64,000 nucleotides of DNA from Pelobacter propionicus DSM 2379. Lineage in GTDB: Bacteria > Desulfobacterota > Desulfuromonadia > Geobacterales > Pseudopelobacteraceae. How positions within the stretch are numbered: position 1 is the first letter of the stretch; the number at the start of each line of letters is the position of its first letter. This document shows, one piece after another, positions 10,801 through 18,844 of this stretch. Location: NCBI RefSeq assembly GCF_000015045.1, contig NC_008609.1, positions 1,603,001 through 1,667,000 of the forward strand, written 5' to 3'. Below the pieces are notes generated by a model. It did not search any database and was not told where the DNA came from. It saw nothing but the letters and a program-made list of their open reading frames with translations. A program made the translations under genes and the position numbers.

Positions 10801-11217
10801 ATGGCTGAAAAGATGAAGCTTGAGATTATAACACCCTATGCCAAGGTGGTGGATGCCGAGGTGGACGAGGTCATGGCCACCGGTGCGTTGGGCGAATTCG
10901 GCGTGCTCCCGGACCATGCCCCTTTCCTGACATCGCTGAAGATCGGCGAGCTCTGCTACAAGAGCAACAGTGTGCTCTCCTGCATGGCGCTGAACTGGGG
11001 CTACTTCGAGATCCGTGAAAACAGGATTGTCATTCTGGTGGAGACCGCCGAGCATGCCCATGAGATCGACGTGGAGCGGGCCAGATCTGCCCAGACCCGC
11101 GCGGAGCAGGCGCTGAAGACACTGGGGCCGGAGGACAAGCAGTTCAAGGTCTACGAGGCGGCGCTGGAACGCGCCCTGATACGCATGCAGGTGGCAGGAA
11201 AGGCAACCAGAAAATAG
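10801..11217 (+). CDS. atpC: F1Fo ATP synthase subunit epsilon
   Basis: The 138-residue epsilon subunit of the rotor. It has an N-terminal beta-sandwich (LEIITPYAKVVDAEVDEVMATG, given here in parts: LEIITPYAKV, then DEVMATGALGEFGVLPDHAP) and a C-terminal two-helix arm rich in Ala and Arg that can inhibit ATP hydrolysis. It follows a REP-like palindrome inserted in the atpD-atpC gap. Confidence 0.95.
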   Translation: MAEKMKLEIITPYAKVVDAEVDEVMATGALGEFGVLPDHAPFLTSLKIGELCYKSNSVLSCMALNWGYFEIRENRIVILVETAEHAHEIDVERARSAQTRAEQALKTLGPEDKQFKVYEAALERALIRMQVAGKATRK

Positions 11218-11281
11218 TGAGGTTTTTTCATGGCATCACTCGTGTGCGCCCTGGCGCGAACTCACTACGCAGCGTCATTTC

Positions 11282-11521
11282 TTGATGAATAGTGAACGCA
11301 AAGAGCTCTTTCGCAGTCTGGCACAACTTTCCAGTATGGGGATATCGGTTGTTGCGGCAATTGCAATCGGTGTCTGGTTCGGACTGACGCTTGACGGCTG
11401 GCTCGGGACATCACCCTGGTTCTTTTATCTGTTTCTCTGTATAGGCATTGCAGCCGGCTTCAAGAATATCTATCTGATTGCCAGCAGAGAGGTTCGCCGC
11501 GACGATGATGCTACTGCATGA
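11282..11521 (+). CDS. atpZ: AtpZ/AtpI-type small membrane protein
   Basis: A 79-residue protein with two hydrophobic segments (about residues 17-35 and 44-66): GISVVAAIAIGVWFGLTLDG, then FFYLFLCIGIAAGFKNIYL. This pattern marks the AtpZ family (AtpI-like, two helices) that accompanies ATP synthase operons and is linked to c-ring assembly or Mg2+ supply. It normally lies upstream of atpB; here it follows atpC. The next gene starts inside its 3' end. Confidence 0.8.
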   Translation: MMNSERKELFRSLAQLSSMGISVVAAIAIGVWFGLTLDGWLGTSPWFFYLFLCIGIAAGFKNIYLIASREVRRDDDATA

Positions 11522-11885
11522 GGAACAGAGTGTCGGGCTTGTCGTCAAAGTAAGTGTGGCACTGCTTCTGCTCTTGTCTCTTTTTGGCCTGCTGTTTTTT
11601 TCCACCGAAACCGGACTGGGGGTCTTGGCTGGCGGCGCCATCGGGATAGCAAACTTCCTCTGGATGCACCGCATACTCCGGCGCATCCTGGCGACGCTCC
11701 CGAACAACCCGAACAGGCAGGCCATGGTCTGGCTGGTGCTGCGTCTGGTCGTATTGGCAGGTATCCTCTATCCGCTCGTGGTGTCGGGCTCTGTTTCTCT
11801 TGCAGGCCTGCTCACGGGGCTCTCCATCATAGTACTGAGCATAGGAAGCCTCTCGTTTCGTGCCGTCCTTACCGCGCGGGGCTAA
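11505..11885 (+). CDS. atpI: ATP synthase subunit I (AtpI)
   Basis: A 126-residue protein with four predicted membrane helices and the motif GAIGIANFLWMHRILRRIL, typical of the AtpI/ATP-synthase I family. I choose the ATG at 11505, overlapping atpZ, because AGAGAGG lies 12 bases upstream; the frame is open further upstream. AtpI-type proteins help assemble the c-ring. Its position after atpC rather than before atpB is unusual. Confidence 0.75.
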   Translation: MMLLHEEQSVGLVVKVSVALLLLLSLFGLLFFSTETGLGVLAGGAIGIANFLWMHRILRRILATLPNNPNRQAMVWLVLRLVVLAGILYPLVVSGSVSLAGLLTGLSIIVLSIGSLSFRAVLTARG

Positions 11886-12210
11886 GCCTGGCACGCAGTT
11901 TCCCTTTCCCTCTTTTTCGAATCATGACGACATGGTGTGTTTCGCCCATGATTTCAGGTGCCGGCGTCTGACTCAAGCCGGCTCTCCCCAACTGAACATG
12001 CTCCCCATGCAGTTGCCCTCTCTTTTTCCCCTTCCACAGGTCCTAACCATCCATGAACCTACATGTGCAGAGCTGAAGCGCACTGTTTCCGGTATGGCCG
12101 GAGCGTGAAGGCTCTCTGGCGGTGATGAGCTTCAACATCGTGGCTGCCCAATCCCTTGGGCGCCAGGGATTGGGATACATGCCCCCGGAGACTCGGCTGA
12201 AGCAGTCAGG
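11886..12210. other. Convergent intergenic region
   Basis: 325 bases between the plus-strand atpI and the minus-strand MFS gene. No gene is supported. Its only clear structure is the perfect 10-bp inverted repeat near 12147-12174. Confidence 0.6.
12147..12174. terminator. Stem-loop between convergent atpI and MFS genes
   Basis: CCCAATCCCT (12147-12156) pairs perfectly with AGGGATTGGG (12165-12174) around an eight-base loop. It lies where both converging transcripts should end. No T-run follows on either strand, so it is a factor-assisted or RNA-stabilising structure rather than a classic intrinsic terminator. Confidence 0.45.
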
Positions 12211-13410
12211 CTAGCTGACCGCTTGGCCGCTCCCTTCCGCGCCGTGACGCTTGGCGTAATGGCCGGCGACGAGCATGGTAAGCAGGGAGGCGAGGGTCAG
12301 CAGTGCGAGGGAGGCAAAGAGCGGGCCGAAGCCGGAACAGGAGATGATCTGCCCCCCCAGGAACGGGCCGAGGAAGAAGCCTCCCTGCATCATAACGATC
12401 AGCAGGTTCTGGTTCAGGCCGCGCGCACGGGGAGCCGAGATGTCGAACATCACTGCCGCCTGCAGCGGCATGGATATGCCCCAGCCCAGTCCGCAGAGTC
12501 CGGCAAGGGTGAAGAACATCCGGCCGGACGGGGAGAGGGGCAGCAGGGCATAGCAGACAGCCACGGCCAGGAGTCCCGCGCCGCAGAAGAGAAGCTTGCT
12601 GTACCTGTCGAACAGCCATCCTCCCGCCACCCTGACCAGAATCATCGCCAGGGTGGCGATGGAGAAGAAGAGGCTGGGTTTGGCGATGCCCAGGCTGCTG
12701 CCGAACTGCTTCAGGTAGAAGAAGATGGCGGAGTAACCGCAGAAGAAGAGCAGCGCCGACACAAGCAGCAGGGATATTGCGGGTGAACTCAGGCTGTCGC
12801 GCATGCCGGACAGCCCCGGGGACGGCGCCCCCCCCGCCGTTGTTTCCTGCCCGGAACGGGGGAGTAGCAACCCAAGGAGCGGGATCAGCGCCGCTCCTCC
12901 TGCCAGGTTCAGCACGGTCCCGAAGGAGGAGGGGGGAAGGCGCGTGAAATCCAACAGCGGCGGTATGATGGCGTAGGGGACCAGCCGAATCAGGGAGACC
13001 CAGCCAAAGGCGCGGCCGCTCATCTCCGGGGGGATCAGTTGGACGACCATGGTAATCAGCGCGGTCAGGACGCAGATAAAGCCTGCCCCCTGCAGCAGGC
13101 GTGCGGTCACCAGGAGCGGCACCGAGTCGGACTGGCCGATCATGAACAGTGCCGTTGCCAGGACCAGCGAGCCACCGCACAGCCAGCGCCGCGCCGAACC
13201 GGGGTGTACCAGGGGCGCGATCAGCGGCTGGATGATCAGGGCCGCCAGGGCGTCGGCGCTGATGATGAAACCGGCGGTTGCCGGACTGATCCCCAGGTGC
13301 GCCAGATAGCCTGAGAAGGCGAAGAACAGCGCGGCAATGCCGGTCACCAGCGCGAACTGGAAATTGATCACCAGAAAGGCGGGCGTGAACAGGCCGGCTG
13401 GTTTAGGCAT
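12211..13410 (-). CDS. Major facilitator superfamily transporter
   Basis: A 399-residue inner-membrane protein with about 12 hydrophobic helices, two six-helix halves, and the MFS loop motif GGWLFDRYSK between helices in the second half. It is the last gene of the minus-strand biosynthetic operon, and its start (GGAGGG upstream) overlaps the end of the FAD-subunit gene by eight bases. The position argues that it exports the product of the preceding enzymes or imports their precursor. Drug/H+ antiporters of this shape usually export. No substrate can be read from sequence. Confidence 0.85.
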   Translation of the reverse strand: MPKPAGLFTPAFLVINFQFALVTGIAALFFAFSGYLAHLGISPATAGFIISADALAALIIQPLIAPLVHPGSARRWLCGGSLVLATALFMIGQSDSVPLLVTARLLQGAGFICVLTALITMVVQLIPPEMSGRAFGWVSLIRLVPYAIIPPLLDFTRLPPSSFGTVLNLAGGAALIPLLGLLLPRSGQETTAGGAPSPGLSGMRDSLSSPAISLLLVSALLFFCGYSAIFFYLKQFGSSLGIAKPSLFFSIATLAMILVRVAGGWLFDRYSKLLFCGAGLLAVAVCYALLPLSPSGRMFFTLAGLCGLGWGISMPLQAAVMFDISAPRARGLNQNLLIVMMQGGFFLGPFLGGQIISCSGFGPLFASLALLTLASLLTMLVAGHYAKRHGAEGSGQAVS

Positions 13411-14251
13411 GGATTCCCTCCAGGAAACGGACCAGCAGGTTGGCGGCCACGGAACGGCGGTAGTCGGCGCTGCCGCGGATATCGTCCATGGGCGACACGC
13501 CTTCGCGCACCAGTGCCGCCGCTGACCGGATTGTGTCCCGGTCCAGGGGCGCGCCGGCCAGTTTCTCCTCCAGCCCGGGGAGCCTGACAACGGTGGGCGC
13601 CACGCTCCCCCAGGCAAAACGGGCCTCTTGCACGCAGCCGTCGGGGGAAAGCCTGAACATCCCGGCAAAACTGACCACGGCCACGGCCAAAGCACTGCGC
13701 AGACCGACCTTCTGGAAGGTCTGGTGGGGGAAGTCCTCCTCCCGGGGCAGCAGGATGCGGGTGATGACCTCGCCATGGCGCACCTGCGTCCTGCCCGGTC
13801 CGGCGACAAAGTCTCCCACGGACAGCCGGCGTGTCCCGTGCCGGGAGGCCAGCTCCAGTTCAGCGCCCAGCAGCTGCAGTGCCGGCAGGGAGTCCCCGGC
13901 CGGGGATGCGGTGCTGATGTTGCCCCCCAGGGTGGCCATGTTCCTGATCGCCGGGCCGCCGATGGTGCGGGCGGCCCGGACCAGCAGCTCTGCATGACCC
14001 AGGGCCAGCGGGTGGCTGATCAGGCGGGCCAGCGGCGTGGCGGCGCCGATGGAGATTTCCGTTCCCCTGTCATTGATGCCCTGGAGCTCCGGCAGGCCGG
14101 CAAGTAGCAGGAGGGGGCGCTGGTTCGGGACCGGCTCTTGGCGCAGCCTGACCAAAAGATCGGTGCCGCCGGCCATGACCATGGCCTGGGGAAAATGCTC
14201 CAGATGGGAGAAGAGCTCCTCCAGGGACGAGGGGGAAAGTACGATCCTCAT
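13403..14251 (-). CDS. Molybdenum hydroxylase FAD-binding subunit
   Basis: A 282-residue FAD subunit of the xanthine dehydrogenase/CO dehydrogenase (CoxM/XdhB) type. The FAD-pyrophosphate motif is MVMAGGTDLLVRL (residues 24-36). The second signature is GGPAIRNMATLGGNISTASP (about 97-116), where AxxRNxATLGGN contacts FAD. It transfers electrons from the [2Fe-2S] subunit to an acceptor. Its partners are the [2Fe-2S] gene immediately upstream (ATGA overlap) and the Mo subunit at 18845-21142, which is separated from them by six genes of lipid-like chemistry. Confidence 0.9.
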   Translation of the reverse strand: MRIVLSPSSLEELFSHLEHFPQAMVMAGGTDLLVRLRQEPVPNQRPLLLLAGLPELQGINDRGTEISIGAATPLARLISHPLALGHAELLVRAARTIGGPAIRNMATLGGNISTASPAGDSLPALQLLGAELELASRHGTRRLSVGDFVAGPGRTQVRHGEVITRILLPREEDFPHQTFQKVGLRSALAVAVVSFAGMFRLSPDGCVQEARFAWGSVAPTVVRLPGLEEKLAGAPLDRDTIRSAAALVREGVSPMDDIRGSADYRRSVAANLLVRFLEGIHA

Positions 14252-14739
14252 TCTTGTTCCCCTCCGCCGATGTCCGTGGCGGCCCGCTCCACCGCATCCA
14301 CGATTTTGACATACCCGGTGCAGCGGCAGAGGTTTCCGGAAAGCCCCTCCCTGATCCGCTCCCGCGTCGGCTGTGGCTCCTCACGCAGCAGGGCCAGGGC
14401 GGCCAGCTCCATGCCCGGGGTACAGAAGCCGCACTGCACCGCCCCCTCCTCCACGAAGGCCCGCTGAATAGCTCTCCCCACGGGGAGCAGCTCCAGCCCC
14501 TCCACGGTGGTGACCCGAGCCCCCTCCAGTTGGGCCACCAGCATCAGGCAGGAGAGGCGGCTTTCGTTATCCACCAGGATGGTGCAGGCGCCGCACTCGC
14601 CCGTGCCGCACCCCTCTTTGGTCCCGGTCAGCCCCAGGTCTTCGCGCAGCAGATCCACCACCCGCCGGTCTGCGGGGGCGTCGATCGCCATTGCCCGGCC
14701 GTTGAGGATGAACCGTATTGTTTCCCGTGCCTCATTCAT
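14248..14739 (-). CDS. Molybdenum hydroxylase [2Fe-2S] subunit
   Basis: A 163-residue protein with both [2Fe-2S] clusters of the xanthine oxidase family. The plant-ferredoxin-type site is CGTGECGACTI plus a later Cys in LSCLML. The second cluster is CGFCTPGM with CRCTGY. It relays electrons from the Mo centre to the FAD subunit. It overlaps both neighbours by ATGA: the acyltransferase upstream and the FAD subunit downstream. The stop-start coupling inside a fatty-acid-like operon suggests the hydroxylase acts on a pathway intermediate. Confidence 0.93.
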   Translation of the reverse strand: MNEARETIRFILNGRAMAIDAPADRRVVDLLREDLGLTGTKEGCGTGECGACTILVDNESRLSCLMLVAQLEGARVTTVEGLELLPVGRAIQRAFVEEGAVQCGFCTPGMELAALALLREEPQPTRERIREGLSGNLCRCTGYVKIVDAVERAATDIGGGEQE

Positions 14740-15695
14740 GCTTGATGCTCCTCAAGCCATGTCTCGAATCGGGACAGGCATGGAAATTCATCGACGGAAC
14801 AGACCCTGATGTGGGGGTACTCGCGCATCAGGAGCCGGGCCAGGTCCGTCCCGGGTCCCAGCTCAATCACGGTGTCGATGGCGGCCCGTGCCATGGCCGC
14901 CATGCAGAGGTCCCAGCGGACGGTGCTCGCGAGCTGGGCCGACAGTGCCTCCGCCACTCCCTCACGGCTCGTGATCCGCTGTCCGGACAGGCTGGACAGC
15001 AGCGGCACGGCGGGAGCCGCGCATTCTCCTTCCAGGATGAACCTGCGCAACGGTTCCACCGCCCCGGCCAGATGGCGGCTGTGGGAGGGAACAGCGACGG
15101 GAAGACGAACCAGGGACGGATTTGTCGGGGAAAAATGATCCAGCAGCCGGTGGACCGCGTCGTCGCGGCCGGACAGCACCACCTCGCCGCTGCCGCGGAC
15201 GATTGCCGTGTCGATCCCCAGTGCTGCCATCATTGCATCGCGCCGCATCCGTCGTTCGGGGACGTCGTCATAACGCCATAGCATCATCGCCCCGCGGCCC
15301 GGCCGCAGCTGTGCCGTTGCCAGATCCATCAGGCGCGCCCGTTCCCGGATGATCCGGAGGGTTTCCCGCCGGTTCAGGGCGCCGGCGACGTAACAGGCCG
15401 CGACCTCGCCAAGGGAGTAGCCGGCCACCAGGGCCGGCTTCGGAAGCAGGTCGCGGATGGCGTCCCAGGTTGCCAGCTGATAGAGGGCGATGGTAAACTG
15501 GGCCCGGCTGTTGGCATAGATCTCGTCTTCTCCGAGGGAGCGCCACCAGGAGCACACATCCTGTCCCAGGAGATCGGAAGCCAGCTGCGACAGTTCGTTA
15601 TGTCGCGGGTTGCCGAGAAGTTCATCCAGCATGCCGCTTCTCTGCCCGGCTTGGCCGGAACAGAGGAGGGCGATCTTCCCCGTGGTGCTCGTCAT
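14736..15695 (-). CDS. Acyltransferase, FabD/MdcH-like
   Basis: A 319-residue malonyl-CoA:ACP transacylase-fold protein. The nucleophile is Ser94 in AGYSLGEVAA, and the catalytic His is H205 in AVPSHSRHLAG, both as in FabD. The usual FxGQGxQ near the N-terminus is changed to CSGQAGQ, and the oxyanion neighbourhood differs from housekeeping FabD, so the acyl group may not be malonyl. It lies next to a dedicated ACP (15702-15947) and KAS III, and presumably loads the extender onto that ACP. Confidence 0.85.
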   Translation of the reverse strand: MTSTTGKIALLCSGQAGQRSGMLDELLGNPRHNELSQLASDLLGQDVCSWWRSLGEDEIYANSRAQFTIALYQLATWDAIRDLLPKPALVAGYSLGEVAACYVAGALNRRETLRIIRERARLMDLATAQLRPGRGAMMLWRYDDVPERRMRRDAMMAALGIDTAIVRGSGEVVLSGRDDAVHRLLDHFSPTNPSLVRLPVAVPSHSRHLAGAVEPLRRFILEGECAAPAVPLLSSLSGQRITSREGVAEALSAQLASTVRWDLCMAAMARAAIDTVIELGPGTDLARLLMREYPHIRVCSVDEFPCLSRFETWLEEHQA

Positions 15696-15701
15696 GCCGG
15701 T

Positions 15702-15947
15702 TTAGGCGGCGGCCAGGCGTTTGTCGATGAAGTCGATCATCTGCCCCAGGGTTGCCACCGAGTGGGCCTCTTCAGGAGAGAATTCCACGCCGAAGCTGTC
15801 CTCCGTCAGCACCAGCAGCTCGGCCAACGCCAGGGAGTCAAGGCGCAGATCGTTTCGCAGGTCAGCCTCGGGTTTCAGGTCCTCCGGGGCCAGCTTGCCC
15901 TTCCTCGTCTTCAGAATCAGTTCACAGATTTTCTCGCGTGTTGTCAT
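15702..15947 (-). CDS. Acyl carrier protein 1
   Basis: An 81-residue carrier protein with the phosphopantetheine-attachment serine S38 in RLDSLALAELL (usual DSL motif) and four-helix acidic character. Its start overlaps the KAS III stop (ATGA) and has AAAGGAG upstream. It is the likely carrier for the KAS III product and the acyltransferase. A second, different ACP gene lies 9 kb upstream in the same operon. Confidence 0.92.
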   Translation of the reverse strand: MTTREKICELILKTRKGKLAPEDLKPEADLRNDLRLDSLALAELLVLTEDSFGVEFSPEEAHSVATLGQMIDFIDKRLAAA

Positions 15948-16975
15948 GGTTCATCTCCTTTGGTGTGAATTTGGTCACTCCCGGGGGAGTGCCAGCGAAG
16001 CAATGCCGACCCCCAGCTGACTCCCGCCCCGAATCCGGTCAGCATCAGGTGGTCGCCATGCACTATCCGCCCCGTGCGGATGGTCTCGTCCAGGGCAATG
16101 GGGATCGAGGCGGAAGAGGTGTTTCCGATCCGCTCCAGGTTGACGACAAACCGCTCCAGCGGCAGGTCAAGCCGGCCGGCCGCGGCCTCGATGATGCGGC
16201 GGTTTGCCTGGTGGGGCACGAACAGGGCGATATCCGTTGGCGTCAATCCCCGCTTGTTCATGGCGCGCATGGCCGAATTGCCCAGGATGCGCATGGCGAA
16301 GACGAAAACCTGGTTCCCGTCCATGCGCACGTACTGCAACTGGTCGGCAAGGACTTCCGCCGAGAGCGGCAACCGGCTGCCGCCGGCCGGGACCATGATG
16401 GCCTCATGTTCGCTGCCGATGGTGCCCGCATCGGTCGCCAGCAAGCCGAATCCGTCGGGAACCGGCCCGATCACCGCCGCGCCGGCGCCGTCGCCGAACA
16501 GGATGACGCTGTCGCAGTCGTCCGGGTTGACGATGCGGGACAGCACCTCCGCGCCGATCAGCAGCACCTTGCGGCTGAATCCGCAGGTGACGGCATGACA
16601 GCCGACCACGAGCCCATACACGAAACCGGAGCAGGCGGCAGAAAGGTCGAAACAGATCGCGCCCGGAATCCCCAGGGCGCCCTGGACGAGCGCCGCCGTG
16701 GCCGGGGAGGGGTAATCGCCGGATATGGTGGAGACGATGACCATGCCGATCTCCTCCGGAAGGGTATCGGCGGCGGCCAGGGCCCGACGGGCGGCAACGA
16801 TGGCCAGGTCGGAGCAGGCCTGATGCGGTGCGGCGATGTGGCGTTGGCGGATGCCGGTGCGCTCGAAGATCCACTCCGTGGTGATGCCGAAGCGGCTGGC
16901 GAGCTCTTCGTTGGTCAGCAGCTGTTCCGGCAGGCAGACACCGGTTCCCAGGATTCCAGCCCCCGTGGTCATCAT
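15944..16975 (-). CDS. 3-oxoacyl-ACP synthase III (KAS III) family
   Basis: A 343-residue FabH-type condensing enzyme. The catalytic triad is present: Cys115 in SAACSGFVYG, His in VPHQANRRI, and Asn in ERIGNTSSAS. KAS III enzymes condense an acyl-CoA starter with malonyl-ACP. With an ACP, an acyltransferase and a ketoreductase in the same operon, it should start a short acyl chain. The start codons at 16975 and 16972 are adjacent (ATGATG), preceded by GGGAGG. It overlaps the upstream GNAT-like gene. It is not the housekeeping fabH context (no plsX or fabD-fabG-acpP cluster). Confidence 0.9.
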   Translation of the reverse strand: MMTTGAGILGTGVCLPEQLLTNEELASRFGITTEWIFERTGIRQRHIAAPHQACSDLAIVAARRALAAADTLPEEIGMVIVSTISGDYPSPATAALVQGALGIPGAICFDLSAACSGFVYGLVVGCHAVTCGFSRKVLLIGAEVLSRIVNPDDCDSVILFGDGAGAAVIGPVPDGFGLLATDAGTIGSEHEAIMVPAGGSRLPLSAEVLADQLQYVRMDGNQVFVFAMRILGNSAMRAMNKRGLTPTDIALFVPHQANRRIIEAAAGRLDLPLERFVVNLERIGNTSSASIPIALDETIRTGRIVHGDHLMLTGFGAGVSWGSALLRWHSPGSDQIHTKGDEP

Positions 16976-17982
16976 ACCCCTCCCGGTGCCGGGACTGATT
17001 CCCGGTCGTTGCGGATGAATTCCAAAAGCGCCCGTGCCCCGGCGCTGTACAGCCTGATCCCCTCGTAATCCGGCTCCCTGCCGAGGATCCGCTGCATCAT
17101 GATACCGTCGGCGCCGAACCAGCGCGGAAACAGGCCGCCCAGAAAGAAGCCCCGTTGGCGCAAATCTTCCACGGCCCGGCCGATGGAGGGCAGGGCGGCG
17201 GAGATCACCACCTGGAGGCTGACCACTCCCCGCTGCGCGGCACGAAGCAGCAACTCGTCCAGGAACCCGGTCCAGTCGCCGCCGATGGAGCTGACGGCAA
17301 CCCTCCACATGCCGGCGCCGGTGAACCAGGTGTCGTGACAAACGGTGGTCCCCGTTTCGGGCAGCGTCGCGCGGCCGTGGCGCGGGTTCCTGGGGCGCAG
17401 GCGGCCGAGGATGGCCTGGAGCGGCTCCTCGTACCGGTCCGGCAGATAACACTCCTCCTCCGGGTCGGACTGCTCGAAAAACTGCAGCAGGCAGGCCACC
17501 CGCTCCGACTCCGGCGCGTGCTCGCGGAACGCGGCCCCGTCCATCTGCTCCAGAGCCAGGGCGCAGTCCGCGAAGCCCGATTTGGCGCAGGCCAACTGGG
17601 TGAAAAAGTGGTGGCAGACCGACTCTCCGAAGATGCCGTCACTGCCGGAAGGGGGCAGGTGCTCCGGGCGCAGGAACTGTTGCAGCAGCGACCAGGCCAG
17701 ATCGCCGTCGCCCCGGCCGGGGACCACCAGCAGGTTGCCCCCTTCCCACAGGCGCGGGTTAGGCGCGCTCGTATAGATGGCAACGTAGCCGGCCGGGAGC
17801 CCCTGGCCGTCGAAGGCCAGAAACGAGCTCAGTCTGCCGGCGGCGATTTCAGCCATGACCCCCGCTCCCTGATAGACGTATTTCACCGGATAGGTGTCGC
17901 CGTAAATCGAACGGAATACCTCCGCGACCGCATCGGCGCGGGATGCGTCAACCGGTAGTAAGGTATAGGGCGCAGGGCACAT
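16972..17982 (-). CDS. GNAT-like acyltransferase paralogue A
   Basis: A 336-residue protein related to the gene at 23617-24666. Shared blocks are YGDTYPVKYVY, NPRLWEGGNLL, DGIFGESVCHHFFTQ and a C-terminal GGLFPRWFGADGIMM. These blocks resemble the GNAT-type half of RsbW-GNAT fusion proteins found in many bacteria, where a phrase like YGxxYPVxxVY opens the domain. A typical GNAT acetyl-CoA loop (QxxGxG/A) is not clear. Its role could be acyl transfer from ACP or CoA onto an amine, or regulation. AAGGAG precedes the ATG at 17982. Function is inferred. Confidence 0.6.
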   Translation of the reverse strand: MCPAPYTLLPVDASRADAVAEVFRSIYGDTYPVKYVYQGAGVMAEIAAGRLSSFLAFDGQGLPAGYVAIYTSAPNPRLWEGGNLLVVPGRGDGDLAWSLLQQFLRPEHLPPSGSDGIFGESVCHHFFTQLACAKSGFADCALALEQMDGAAFREHAPESERVACLLQFFEQSDPEEECYLPDRYEEPLQAILGRLRPRNPRHGRATLPETGTTVCHDTWFTGAGMWRVAVSSIGGDWTGFLDELLLRAAQRGVVSLQVVISAALPSIGRAVEDLRQRGFFLGGLFPRWFGADGIMMQRILGREPDYEGIRLYSAGARALLEFIRNDRESVPAPGGV

Positions 17983-18087
17983 GGTCTGACTCCTTTCAGT
18001 GGGGTGGTGCTGCTCTTCTGCGGCGGTCCCGGTCTTGCGGGCGTCGGTTCGGTTTCTCCGCAACGGTTGCCGATTGTCGTTTCAGGT

Positions 18088-18828
18088 TCAGACGATGCCG
18101 CCATCCACGACCAGGGACTGGCCGGTGATGTAGGAAGCCCGCGCCGAGGCCAGGAACAGGACCGCCTCGGCCACTTCCTGGGGAGTGCCGCTGCGCCCCA
18201 GGGAGGTGGTGCGGACGATGCGTTGCAGCGCCTCCCCCTCCAGGTGCGCGGTCATGTCGGTACGTATCAGGCCGGCCACCACCGCGTTCACCCGGATCCC
18301 TAGCGGCCCCAGCTCGCGGGCCAGGGATTTGGTGAAGCTGATGGCGGCGCCCTTGGAGGCGGAGTAGGTGGTCTGGCCGGCCGTTCCCATGAGGGCGGAT
18401 ACGGATGAGACCGTTACGATGGCGCCCCGCTGTTGCCCCAGCATCTTTCTGGCGCCCCATTTGCCGCAGTGAAAGAGGGAGTTCAGGTTTGTCCGCATGA
18501 CCTCCTCCCAATCCTGTTCGGCCATGGTGACCAGCAGCCCGTCTCTCAGGATGCCGGCGTTGTTGACCAGCACGTCGATGTGCCCCGTCTCTTTCGCGGC
18601 CGCATCCATGATGGCGCGGGCTCCTTCGGCCGTGCCCACGTCGGCCTTGATGGCGACCAGGGAGCCTGCCAGGCTCTCGGCCTCCTCCCAGGTAGCCCGT
18701 GCGGCCGCATCGTTGTTCAGGTACGCCGCAAACACCCGTGCGCCGTTGCGGGCAAAGGCCAGCGCAATGGCCCGTCCGATCCCGCGGGTGCCGCCGGTGA
18801 CGACAACGGTCTGGTCCTTGAATTCCAT
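18088..18828 (-). CDS. SDR ketoreductase, FabG-like
   Basis: A 246-residue short-chain dehydrogenase with the cofactor motif GGTRGIGRA (12-20), NNAG (89-92) and the catalytic Ser142, Tyr155 and Lys159 (TYSASKGA). It closely fits 3-oxoacyl-ACP reductase. In this operon it would reduce the 3-keto product of KAS III. I chose the ATG at 18828 with AGGGAG upstream; an ATG at 18852 overlapping the previous stop would add eight residues. Confidence 0.9.
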   Translation of the reverse strand: MEFKDQTVVVTGGTRGIGRAIALAFARNGARVFAAYLNNDAAARATWEEAESLAGSLVAIKADVGTAEGARAIMDAAAKETGHIDVLVNNAGILRDGLLVTMAEQDWEEVMRTNLNSLFHCGKWGARKMLGQQRGAIVTVSSVSALMGTAGQTTYSASKGAAISFTKSLARELGPLGIRVNAVVAGLIRTDMTAHLEGEALQRIVRTTSLGRSGTPQEVAEAVLFLASARASYITGQSLVVDGGIV

Positions 18829-18844
18829 GGCAAACTCCCTGCTG

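Noticed and set aside
15702-16975. Reading the KAS III/ACP/FabG genes as the housekeeping fatty-acid cluster
   Set aside because: The usual plsX, fabD, fabF and rpmF neighbours are absent, and the genes are interleaved with aminotransferase, Mo hydroxylase and GNAT-like genes.
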